Source of the DNA: Malachius bipustulatus
Taxonomy: Eukaryota; Arthropoda; Insecta; Coleoptera; Melyridae
Assembly: GCA_910589415.1 (NCBI GenBank)
Contig: OU342631.1
Coordinates: forward strand, 2,108,001 to 2,172,000
DNA length: 64,000 bases
Reading direction: 5' to 3'
Of this stretch, positions 55,071 to 64,000 are shown one piece after another. Both the position numbers and the translations under genes were made by a program. Under the pieces are notes generated by a model. That model did not search any database, had not been told where the DNA came from, and was given only the letters and a program-made list of their open reading frames with translations. The number at the start of each line of letters is the position of its first letter. Positions within the stretch are counted from its first letter, which is position 1.

Positions 55071-55444
55071 TGTAAATTACGTAATCAGTTATGTCCAGCA
55101 CATTCTAATGTACCTATATCTCCATTTTATTTATTTAATTATTTTCACGCTATTCCAGGAGCTTTGAGAGTATAGACATAAGTCTAATATTTAGTAAAGT
55201 TAGATAAAAAATTCTAAGTTATGTTGGTATTTTGGTATGTATTTTTAAGTTGCCTTCCCTCCCGGTCAACCTTCCCATTGATCTCCTCGAATGAGGAATA
55301 TCAATAATTAACATGAAAATTAGAAAGTAATCAGATTATATAAAAAAAGGTGTACGTATAATATAATTAACATCAGTCACTTTCATTTGGCACAAAAGTT
55401 ATATTAGAAATTAGGAAAGTATCTGAAACAATAATTAATTAATA

Positions 55445-55581
55445 GCCCAGCCACACACCAAAGAAATATAAAACAGGAAACATTTTGCCATATGTAGGAC
55501 TGAGAGCTCGCTAGCTAGTTCTCGCTCCTACACATTACAAAATGTTTCTTATTTCATATTTCTTTGCTGTGTGGCTGTGCT
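55445..55581. mobile_element. Palindromic MITE (about 137 bp)
   Basis: GCCCAGCCACACACCAAAGA...GGAAACATTTTG faces CAAAATGTTTC...TCTTTGCTGTGTGGCTGTGC. The stem is about 45-50 bp. TAA/TTA flanks are compatible with a TA or TTAA target. No ORF. Confidence 0.7.
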
Positions 55582-56177
55582 TAGCTCTCTAGCTCTCATG
55601 AAACATGAACTAAAGTTACAAGTTTCACCAGAAACTCTAGTTTTATCCTTACATTCCAGGACTTTAGTTTTTTGGAACCCCTGTATTCTCGCCACCAATA
55701 CCTTTTTTTTCTGATATTTTTCCAAATATATAATATAAAGACCATATCTATATGTAGTAATATCGACACTTCTTATAAGTTGAATTGACACCATTTAGTA
55801 TTAATAATAATTGTTATACTTTTGCACAGAAAGTATTTTGACTATTCGCTTCACTCTGTTTTTAGAGTTGTTTGTATGTAGGTACTTCTGACAAATTTTT
55901 CACATTTTAAATCCTATTAATGAATAATTTCTACTGTGAATCAAATACTATAAAAAGAAACGCACAAATGTATATATTAACTTTTTGCGTCAATATGTGT
56001 ACTTTTTTGTTGTTTGTATGTTTATATAAAGTGCATAACTATAATGTAAGTATTTATTACCTGATTAAAAAATATAAAAAACATTGTGTTTTTTTTTAGT
56101 TGTAATTTATTTCACAGAAATGTCAAAATACTTTAACATCAATTTCGATGCTGTAGATGTGACTGAAAATATTCGAT

Positions 56178-57301
56178 CTATGTCTTCTTTTCATCTTCTT
56201 TCTTTTTTTCATCCTATTTGAAAACAAAATTATTATCATTAGAGTCTATAAATTAAGCTTGAAGTAAAACATCAACAAAATATTAAAGCATATTTATTAG
56301 AGATGAAACGGAAATCCTGTTACTATCCAGCTATTTACTATGATATTCAGTCTTTGGTTAGATAGTGATCTAGAATTTGTATAATTTGGATAGTTAAAAA
56401 AAATGTGTATGTAACTCTTTAGTTTTAGTTGGCACTACTTTACTTGAGTCTCTCTATGGAGAGTTGAAGCATATGCCGATGATCTTGTCATTCTGCTCAA
56501 ACGAAGGAATTCTGAAGCGACTATATGTAATACCTTTCAAGAAGTTTCACAAATTACTTATCTGTAGTACGAGAGGGAACAGATGTCTGTTGATCCCGCA
56601 AAACGGTTATAGTGTCGTTTACCAGAAGAAGAAGGTTGGGAGGTCACTCACTCTTTCGGGAGATATTATACCATTTGCGGAGGAAACTAAATATCTAAAC
56701 ACCTGGGCAGAGAATGAAGTAACTGCAGTACTGGCAAAGTCTACCAGATTTGGCTCATTCTAAGGCCCTCATTGAAGGACTGGAGCTCAACATTTCGGGC
56801 CCTGTAAAGTCTGTACACAGGACACTGTAAAGTGAACACGGGCCCTGTTAGGCCTGTACACAGGACACTGTAAAGTGAACCACCGTTTACCTACACAGGA
56901 TAGGTCTAGCAGATAACGCAGAATGTCACCTGTGTTTAGAGGATGAAGAAACAGAAGAACATATTCTATATAACTCTGCCCCACTCTGGGAAGAACCACT
57001 ATCTCTTTCTCGAAGAGACCTCTGCACACATTCTCTAAAAACATATAGGTACCGCGGATATTCCAAATATCCAATCAAATCATTATCCATTGCATTTCTA
57101 ATATTTATTCTCAGTTTAGTTAGGGTCATCATTCTAAGACAAAATAATGAGTATTCTTACTTTAACAGTTGGCAGATTTAGTTTTTCGTCTGCACTTTCC
57201 ATTTTAGCAGGATTCAAAGAAAACGATTGCAGGGAAACTAAGTCATCATCAAGGTCTTCTTTCGAATCATTATTAGTTTTCTTATCTGTCTCGTCGCTCA
57301 T
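56178..57301 (-). CDS. Small acidic/lysine-rich protein, probable two-exon gene, not recognised
   Basis: Exon 1 (57301-57161) starts at an ATG and encodes MSDETDKKTNNDSKEDLDDD, then LVSLQSFSLNPAKMESADEK and LNLPTVK. A strong donor (GTAAGA) follows in phase 0. In the same phase an acceptor (AAATAG) opens a terminal exon (56213-56178) for DEKKKEDEKKT and TAG. AATAAA is about 70 nt further on (56110-56105 on the minus strand). The product would be 58 aa, hydrophilic and disordered, with no transmembrane segment. Other exons may lie in the 0.95 kb intron, which contains an antisense LINE remnant. The composition and clean splice signals argue for a real gene. I do not recognise the family. Confidence 0.5.
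56455..57075 (+). mobile_element. LINE remnant, reverse transcriptase YADD to RNase H tail
   Basis: At 56464-56556 a + strand frame reads VEAYADDLVILLKRRNSEAT, which is the reverse-transcriptase motif C. Next, in another frame, comes SLTLSGDIIPFAEETKYL, the thumb-region motif (usually ETKYLGV). At about 56885-57030 comes HRIGLADNAECHLC, then EDEETEEHILYNSAPL, the C-terminal part of the RNase H/zinc-knuckle tail of R1/I/jockey-type LINEs. Much of the middle is deleted and replaced by a 43-bp tandem duplication. It is inserted antisense in the intron of the small minus-strand gene. Confidence 0.75.
56797..56881. repeat. 43-bp tandem duplication
   Basis: Two copies of GGGCCCTGT...CTGTACACAGGACACTGTAA...AGTGAAC stand head to tail (56797-56839, 56840-56881) with few differences. 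It lies within the LINE remnant. Confidence 0.7.
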
Positions 57302-58371
57302 ATCTTTCCAAGTTCATTTTGATTTATATTTGGCATTTATGTGACAGTAAAAAAAGAAGTCAAAACTTGAATTTGAATTAATAAGTAGGTAAAGTCTATT
57401 TTTTATTTAGATGGACTTGTCAAACAGCTGTCAAGTTGGTACCCTGTGCAATCTTTAAACAGTAATTTTCATATTGTCAGATGGTAGCCTGCTTTCTTGA
57501 CCTTGGCAAAAAATTTACGTTGTGACTAAAGTAACGGCAACATTCCCCGATTCGTGTATAGGCTATGACGTCACCTGCAAAACTTTTTCCCTTGTTGTAG
57601 GTTGCACTATTATAAAACGCAAGTTAAAAACTTCAAGTTACTTTATTTTCTTCGAAAATAGTCCTTTTTTAGTAGTTATTCGTTTTTTGAGGATACATTT
57701 AACTGTTGCTTGGATTGACTATACACCGTTCACTTATTATAAAAGAATTGGGTTATGGTGTAGGGTGATAGAAATCACTGGGTATAACCGCTGTCAATCA
57801 TTGGCTGGAGTTTGGTTATGTCTCTTTTTTATGAGGTTGAAGTTTTATGGCAAGGAACAGGACATAGTTGCCAGATGGATTTTTGATATTTTTGGTATTC
57901 TTATTATATTTATATTTGCATCTTTGGGGGCTTTTTATTTTGAATCATTTAGTCACATATTGCAATCTTTAACTAGAACGCAATGTCGCTGGATCTAATT
58001 AAGATCTTAAAATCTGAAGCTTTTCATAAGAGTTTGAGAAAAAGGTTATCATGTAATTTTGCCAAGTTAGGAAAATACACAAATGTACTTTTTGAATATA
58101 AAATAAAAAACTTGAATCAAATTATATTAATTTACTTTTAACTTTTAATAAATACATATAGCAGGTGATTAAAATATATCGGTGCGTTTATTAAAATATT
58201 AAAATATAAGTACGTAAATGACAAATATTTTTCGTCAATTCGTCGGTTATTCGGTATCGTAGTACTGTGTTAGAAACCAGCCAAAGATTCTAGACTTGAG
58301 AATGTTTTACACAAGACACAAGATACTTTTCAGTTTTCGCTTCTGGCCCAAAATTATCCCCCATTATCAAA

Positions 58372-58401
58372 GCAGTAGCGGTTATATTGAACCGCTACTG
58401 C
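58372..58401. repeat. Perfect 12-bp-stem hairpin
   Basis: GCAGTAGCGGTT and AACCGCTACTGC are exact inverse copies around ATATTG. Its role is unknown; it could be a chance palindrome or the core of a small MITE. Confidence 0.5.
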
Positions 58402-58768
58402 ATCCTGCTTAGAATCAGAATCATCTTCAGGGCTCTGATTTTAATAAGATTTTCACCATGTCCATTTGTTTCGTCCAGTCCTCCTAAATAAGTTTTTCAC
58501 AATGATTATATTAATTTTGTCACATATCAGGTGTACTTACATTTTGAAAGCTCTTCAAGACATACATTCTTTACTTTATCCTTAGAGGGAAGCTGCTAAT
58601 TTACGTGCTTGTATAATGAAGTTTGCAATACCCCCATCATTTTGATTGGGTTTGTATTGGAAATAGATTATTGCAAATCTTTCGGAAACACAATATTTTC
58701 ATAATTCGTGCCTGTTTTAGGCGGGCTGCCCAAAGGTGTAATTTCACATTTGACCTGTCTAATAATAC

Positions 58769-58817
58769 TTGCTAATGCACGGTCTGACTACTATATCAGA
58801 GACCGCATTACTAGCAA
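58769..58817. repeat. Imperfect hairpin (49 bp)
   Basis: TTGCTAATGCACGGTCTGA faces TCAGAGACCGCATTACTAGCAA around CTACTATA. It could be the remnant of a short palindromic element. Confidence 0.5.
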
Positions 58818-58873
58818 TTTAGCAAATACACATAAATTTTACTTAATACTTACATCCCAAATATATTTTACCT

Positions 58874-59290
58874 TCAGAGAATGACTTAAATGTTTGCTCA
58901 AGTTTGGACTTTCTGGATCTTAATCATTGAAATGCTTTCCTAATGCGGATTTATCCATCTAAAGATATTATTTTCGTCATTTTGCTCTTTCGAAATTTAA
59001 AATGTCAAAAATTTAATAATTTTATTTGTCAGTTTGAAAAAAATTAATCAGAGTAAAAAATTACCTATCCTAGATACCCCTTCTTCTAAAACTTCAATTA
59101 GACAACAAGGCTGTTAATCAGCTGAGACAATTTGAGTGATTTGACAAATGTCAGTGTTTACTTAACCTTTAATATCTCGATCAGCTGATATTGTCAATCG
59201 AGATCTAGGGAGTTTTCATTTTTGCAAACCTAAAAACAAAAGTTCATGGCCACCTAGTTCTTTTTTAATATGTGAACGGTGTATATATCC
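58874..59290 (+). repeat. Dispersed repeat C, copy 2 (about 415 bp)
   Basis: This is the second copy of 41222-41637, colinear and in the same orientation, with scattered substitutions and few indels. No ORF. Confidence 0.75.
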
Positions 59291-61600
59291 AATGACGGTT
59301 TTGCGAAAACTAGGTCTGGGTTCTCAGTCGGTACTCTAGTCACAGCGAAACGCTAAGAAACTTGAAAAGTTGAAGTTGTCAAATTGACAAACCAAATAAT
59401 AAAATTCAAAATTATTAAAATGCTCAGGCAGGTAAATTTATTTCAAAATAAAGAAAAGAATGAATCATCAAATGCTATAAACATTAGCGATTGAAATATA
59501 TTTCTCCAGATTCAGCAAAAATACAGTTTAATTAGATTCCTTGAAATATTCCTTGAGAAATTCTTAAAAAATGATTAGGTAAATAATGTAAGTACCTACC
59601 TACCTCTATTTGTCAATAATAGATCTTCTATTTTCAACATTTTTACATAAAACTAAGAAGGAATCGGTCTAATCCTACATACATAAGATTTATAAGAGTA
59701 AATAGGTAGGTATTTACACTTACAAGTCTCTAAAATTTTCCAATTTACCTCTAAAAATTGCGTTTACAGCTTTACGAATTTTGAATTTTGGAATAAAATG
59801 ACATTTCAACTAATCGACATAACCTAAATTAATTTAGTAACTATTCCAGTGACTATTTTAGTAACAACTATCACCATAACCAACCTAATCAGTCTTGTTG
59901 CCAATCGTTCCCCTAGAATTTTGACTTGGTGGAATCCATCTAATTAAAAAATAATGTATAGTAGGACTTCATCAGCAATAAGCCCCATATTTTCATCTGT
60001 TTAGAGGTAATAAATGATACTATTTTTTTGAGGAATTATATGTAGGTATTTATTTGACATAAAAACTATAATAAATTTGAAAATTGGATGTATGTTAACA
60101 GGAATATTAGTTCCATAGTTTTAAAAATCTTTCAAGATATTTTTTTTATACCTATGAGATACTTTATAATACTTTTTAACTTATACAGTTGGTTGTCTTT
60201 TTAACTATAAAAAACTAATTAATAAAAGTTAATAATAAAAGTACCTATTCTTTTATACATTTAACCACAAATAATATTAATGCACTTTTCAATAGTAACG
60301 TGTATATTCGCTAAAGTTATCATTGAAAATTGTATTAATTGATTATTATGTGGACTTCCAAATAGCCAGAATTCAAAGAAATAATTTAAATTTAAATATC
60401 CCGCCAACCGCTATACCCCCCACCACCGCCATAAATGCTTTTTAGTTACGGAACTCCGCGGGCAGGGGGCGCTCAAGTTTGTATCCAAAATATTTACATT
60501 GAGTCTGCGATCTTTTAAATTTAAACTTTTAAGGTATGATAGCAAATACATTAGATGATAATACGTGCAGCTCTCCGCTATTTACATGTAATAAAAGTGA
60601 AGTATGAAAAAGAGCGCCATCTACACGCCTCGATCGCTAACTACACGCAGAACCGGAAATTGTATTTAGAAATCACGGATATAATAATTATAATGCAAGG
60701 TTCACTGACATAATAATATTATCTAGAGTTCTTTCTTGCCGGTAATAATAATTATAATTATCACTTTCGTGTAAGTATTTAGTAATGAACACACGTCATT
60801 ACTTCTACATCTGATTACATAAATTCAGATTTAGGCATTAGAATGTAATAAACTTGCATATTCAACGTATTATTATCTAGAGTATTTGGTTTAAGTATTA
60901 AGTATGTGGTTTTTTTTTCACTGTTTTGATGTTTGTTACTTGAATGCTAATTATTCATAAAATTGATGTTAAAACATTAGTGTTTTATTAATCATCCATC
61001 ACTAATTATTGTTCATGTTATTTAATGATTATGGAATCCCACCACTTCACACGATAGATTATGGTTGGCAGAACTCAAAACTTTGCACGCTTACATTATT
61101 TTCGCATTCTTTACAGACATTCTTTGAATTCTTTACCTTAACAAAAGGTCGCGGAAAACGATTGCGGCCTCAGCACTCAGCGGTAATGTTCCTCTCGGTT
61201 CGTTAAAGAATGATTTCGCGTCCTAAGTATACGAATAACAATTATTTGCCTGTTTCGATTGCACTATTGTGACTAAATAAAGCACACGGCACAAGGCTAA
61301 TTCTGTCTGTTGGAGGTTGGAGCGCTGAATATTTATATTTGTTTCAATAATGAAGAGTATGAGTGGACATTAGGACTATAATCTTCACAATCATAGCATA
61401 GCAGCCCAGACTTTTGCTGATTTGATGGCTCACTAGTCAGTCACTACTCACTCTCTTGTCTGTTAGTTGTGGCAATTCGCATCTGATTAAAAAACTAAAA
61501 AAATAAAATCAATAATATAACAACAACAGGGATTTATTACCGATTTCAAATTTGATTCAATTAATGAAAAAAGAGTCCAAAAACGGATTCTAAGCAAGTA
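59291..61600. promoter_or_regulatory. Upstream region of endophilin-B
   Basis: AT-rich, with a GC-richer patch at 60400-60480 (CGCTATACCCCCCACCACC) and another at about 60600-60660. A 5' UTR exon for endophilin-B may lie here, but no promoter element can be assigned with confidence. A 35-bp string at about 60968-61005 resembles 31731-31765. Confidence 0.3.
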
Positions 61601-62183
61601 ATGGATTTTAACGTGAAGAAGATAGTGAAAGATGCTGGAGCAGCGATTAGCAGGGTTGTACAGGTAAAACCAATCACTTTATTAATTGACCCATTTATTG
61701 TACTTACTCCACAATTTTCCCCATTATCTCATATAAATAATTATTTTAGTACACTGAAGAAAAACTGGGTACGTCAGAAAAGACCGAGCTGGATGCCCAT
61801 TTTGAGAATTTGTGGGAGAGGGCCGAAAACACCAAAGTTTGGACGGAAAAACTTGCTCGTAACACTGAGGCTGTTCTCATGCCCAATCCGGGCAACAGAA
61901 TTGAAGATTTCCTGTATGAAAAAATAGAAAAGAAGAAACCGTCCCGTTTGAGCAATTTGGAGTACTTGGGGCTTGACATGATCGAAGCCGGCAACACTTT
62001 CGGTCCAGGGACTGCTTATGGGAGCACGTTAATTAAAGTAGGCCAGTATGAACAGAAGCTTGGACAGAATGAGCGTGATTTTATTGGATCTGCGGCACTC
62101 TGTTTTTCTCAACCACTAAGAAAATTCTTGGAAGCAGAAATGAAGACTATTATGAAAGAGAAGAATTTGCTTGAAACTAAAAG
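61601..62183 (+). CDS. EndoB: Endophilin-B (SH3GLB-type N-BAR protein), first two coding exons
   Basis: This N-BAR/SH3 protein binds and bends membranes at mitochondria, Golgi and autophagosomes. Exon 1 (61601-61663) encodes MDFNVKKIVKDAGAAISRVV and Q, the amphipathic helix H0. Exon 2 (61750-62183) begins YTEEKLGTSEKTELDAHFEN and goes on with TKVWTEKLARNTEAVLMPNP, NRIEDFLYEKIEKKKPSRLS, FGPGTAYGSTLIKVG and FLEAEMKTIMKEKNLLETK. This is the N-terminal half of the BAR domain and aligns colinearly with vertebrate endophilin-B1. The junctions are GT-AG in phase 0 then phase 2; the exon 2 donor (AAAAG-GTTTGT) is weaker than usual. The remaining BAR and SH3 exons were not found before 64000 and must lie to the right. 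Confidence 0.93.
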
Positions 62184-62664
62184 GTTTGTTCTTTTATGAT
62201 TTTTTCCGATAATTATTTAGGGGCCCCCTAGTGGCGTACCGTGAATTTTTGTCACTTTTAGTGCACACTCATTTTGACATAAATTTGACACCCCCTCCCC
62301 TGTTGTAAGGGCATAGCCAGAATCAAATGTTAGGAACGGGACTGACTTTTGTTTTGGAAGGATGATATTATTTAAATATTTTACATTAACATCACATAAC
62401 TACCATGCAGTGATTACATTTATTATTGTTAGAAAATTAAAGAAAGAAGGTGAAGGAAGAATTTTGGGTGTTTAATTATAGTATTTGAAAACTTTTTCAC
62501 AGAACAATATTTCAAAGATGTTGGTATTAAAGTATAACCGGCAGGTCTAGGTGATAATATGGAGTATTCCCCAATTGAAAGGAGGGTTCTTTTTGAAAAA
62601 CACTCAGAAATGTTAATCTTAATTCATTTTTTAATGCACATCTTTGAATTTCTCACTGGAGTAG

Positions 62665-62762
62665 TCAGTTTGGTAAATATTTACATCCACGTGTCCTAAG
62701 TTCCCTCAATTTTTTCGAGGTTTGAAATATGAGCGAAATAGGAGTGCTGTGTGGGTAAGAAG
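62665..62762 (+). repeat. Dispersed repeat B, copy 2
   Basis: It matches 39187-39285: TACATCCACGTGTCCTAAGT, CAATTTTTTCG, GAGCGAAATAGGAGTGCTG, GTGGGTAAGAAGCTAA. Confidence 0.65.
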
Positions 62763-63866
62763 CTAAAAACAGCCATTGCAAACTAATATTAAGGTCACAT
62801 CTAAGGCCTCTTTGACACTACGGTCGAATTTCTATTTTTTTCTTCACTTTCAGGGCAAGGGATATCTTCGAAATTAACAGTAACACGATTTTTATTTTGA
62901 AATTTGCATTTATTTCCCATTTGCATTCCAAAAAACGTGACCGTATATTCCGGGTACGTTAGGAGTTAGCTTGGAGCCTTACGCCGGTCCTGAATCGGGC
63001 GGACGCATCTTCCTCGGTGACATCATATCTGGCTCGACGGGCTGAGCTTGCATGCTTGTGTGAGGAGCAGAACCCCACTCCCTGAAGCGATTTTTAGTGC
63101 CGTTTTTTTTTGGCTAACCATGCATTTGCAAAGCAAATGATTACCTTCCTGGTGTTACTATGGGTACGTCTTCCACCTCTATATAAGTGCCATGGTGAAA
63201 CTGTAGGACACGCAGATGTGTTAGTTTATTCAAAACATTGTTGTTGTGCCCCCCCCCCCCTTTTTTTTTCTTTCGAACCTGAAGCACGAGATTGTGTTCC
63301 ATAATGGTTAATTTGAAACTAGTGACTAGGAAATTAAAACAGCACAGATACCTAAATGATTTTAGTTAATTTATAAACTAAATATATTCCATGACTTTTC
63401 AACAGAATGTTATAAAATGCCCCCATGTGCATTACCCTTAGAACCCCAGGGAGTTCTTATATAGGGCCTTTGCCAATCAATAATGTACCTATTATAAGAC
63501 TTTAAATTTTTTTTGTTATTATACATATTTACATTATTTCTTCTGAAATGAGGACCTCCCTGAGATTGGGGTCCGGGGCATACCGGCCCTCTGCTCTTAA
63601 TCGCCTTATAGGCCAGACCTGTATTACCAGGTCAAGAAATGAGTAAGGCCCACAGGTGTAGTCAGATGTACAAATTGTGTCAACTAGAGACTTGATTAGG
63701 TCCTAATAAACAGGGCAATAAAGAACTATCAAAAGAGCAGGTTTTTATTGCATGAATCCTTTAAATAAAGGTAATTAAGAATGGAAAAATCGTGGAGTTC
63801 TATTAAATAAGATGGTGGAAATTGGAGATGGGGGTGAAACTGCACCGTTTCAGCTTTTTAATTATA

Positions 63867-64000
63867 CAGGGTGTTCCTAAATACCAGGTAATATCTTTAA
63901 GTTCTCCACCGCTTCGTTACCGATATAGCTGTTGAAATTTGAAGATTTCTTCTTTTTTTCTTTATAGCTCCTTGAGGTTAGTCAAACAGTTAAACACACA
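63867..64000. mobile_element. Left end of a TA-CAGGGTGTTCC element, cut by the window edge
   Basis: ATTATACAGGGTGTTCCTAA begins here with the same TA-CAGGGTG end as the fold-back elements upstream. The mirrored end would lie beyond 64000. Confidence 0.5.

Larger units (their letters stand above)
57302..58873. other. Intergenic, two short hairpins, no supported gene
   Basis: The open frame 57522-57998 is long (158 codons) and predicts hydrophobic segments. It begins at GTG, however, has no ATG in frame until about two thirds along, and resembles no family. Hairpins are listed separately. Confidence 0.4.
62184..64000. other. Endophilin-B intron (to window edge)
   Basis: Contents are dispersed repeat B copy 2 and GC-richer unidentified patches at 62930-63110 and 63540-63660. 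There is also a run of ten C then nine T at 63251-63269, and the left end of a CAGGGTG element at 63867. No BAR or SH3 exon is recognised. Confidence 0.4.

Noticed and set aside
54410..55175. ORFs of about 65-80 codons on both strands over the hammerhead repeats
   Set aside because: The sequence is explained by ribozyme-bearing non-coding repeats; the duplicated ORFs only reflect the duplication.
57522..57998. 158-codon + strand open frame with hydrophobic stretches, upstream of the small minus-strand gene
   Set aside because: It opens at GTG, has no ATG until about codon 103, and resembles no family; I regard it as a chance frame.

Overview
This window is AT-rich nuclear DNA from an animal, most likely an insect. 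The host genes are spliced with GT-AG introns, long introns are packed with transposable-element (TE) remnants, and TACCTA/TAGGTA strings are common, as in several insect orders. The order cannot be fixed from the sequence alone. There are no operons, rRNAs or CRISPR arrays, and I found no tRNA.

Four host genes are recognised by protein sequence. (1) The 3' end of a fasciclin-domain (FAS1) gene lies on the + strand in three exons (7617-7818, 8906-9121, 27086-27174), the last two separated by an 18 kb intron. (2) VPS52, the GARP/EARP tethering subunit, is complete on the - strand in four exons (35472 down to 28092, 691 aa) and is convergent with the fasciclin gene. (3) DOLPP1, dolichyldiphosphatase 1, is complete on the + strand in five exons (38206-45472) and is divergent from VPS52 across a 2.7 kb intergenic region. 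(4) The 5' end of endophilin-B lies on the + strand (61601-62183) and runs off the right edge. A fifth probable gene, a two-exon - strand gene for a small acidic/lysine-rich protein (57301 down to 56178), is not recognised.

Most other DNA is TE-derived. There are LINE fragments of the jockey type (2.2-3.3 kb), RTE type (47.6-50.3 kb) and an RNase H-bearing type (56.4-57.1 kb), a probable LINE ORF1 start (14.6-15.3 kb), an LTR-retrotransposon gag remnant (43.9-44.4 kb), a Helitron 3' terminus (10.9 kb) and two pieces of IS630/Tc1-like transposase (23.5 and 31.8 kb). There is also a striking series of fold-back elements, each a near-complete palindrome 0.3-3.4 kb long. Many end in TA-CAGGGTG...CACCCTG-TA, which suggests TA target duplication, and several carry an internal palindrome of ACTTCCGG and CCGGAAGT. 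The largest (15.8-19.2 kb) has two arms of about 1.16 kb around a spacer with a decayed TE gene.

The most interesting item is a pair of direct repeats at 54.3-55.1 kb. Each carries a type I hammerhead ribozyme with full core, short stem III and a long stem I with an internal loop. This is the layout of retrozymes and of Penelope-like element LTRs, and it predicts a 473-nt monomer. The second copy has a substitution at core position C3 that should kill it.

Exon boundaries were set by hand from reading frame, GT-AG sites and protein family knowledge. Identities described as near-identical were judged by eye.
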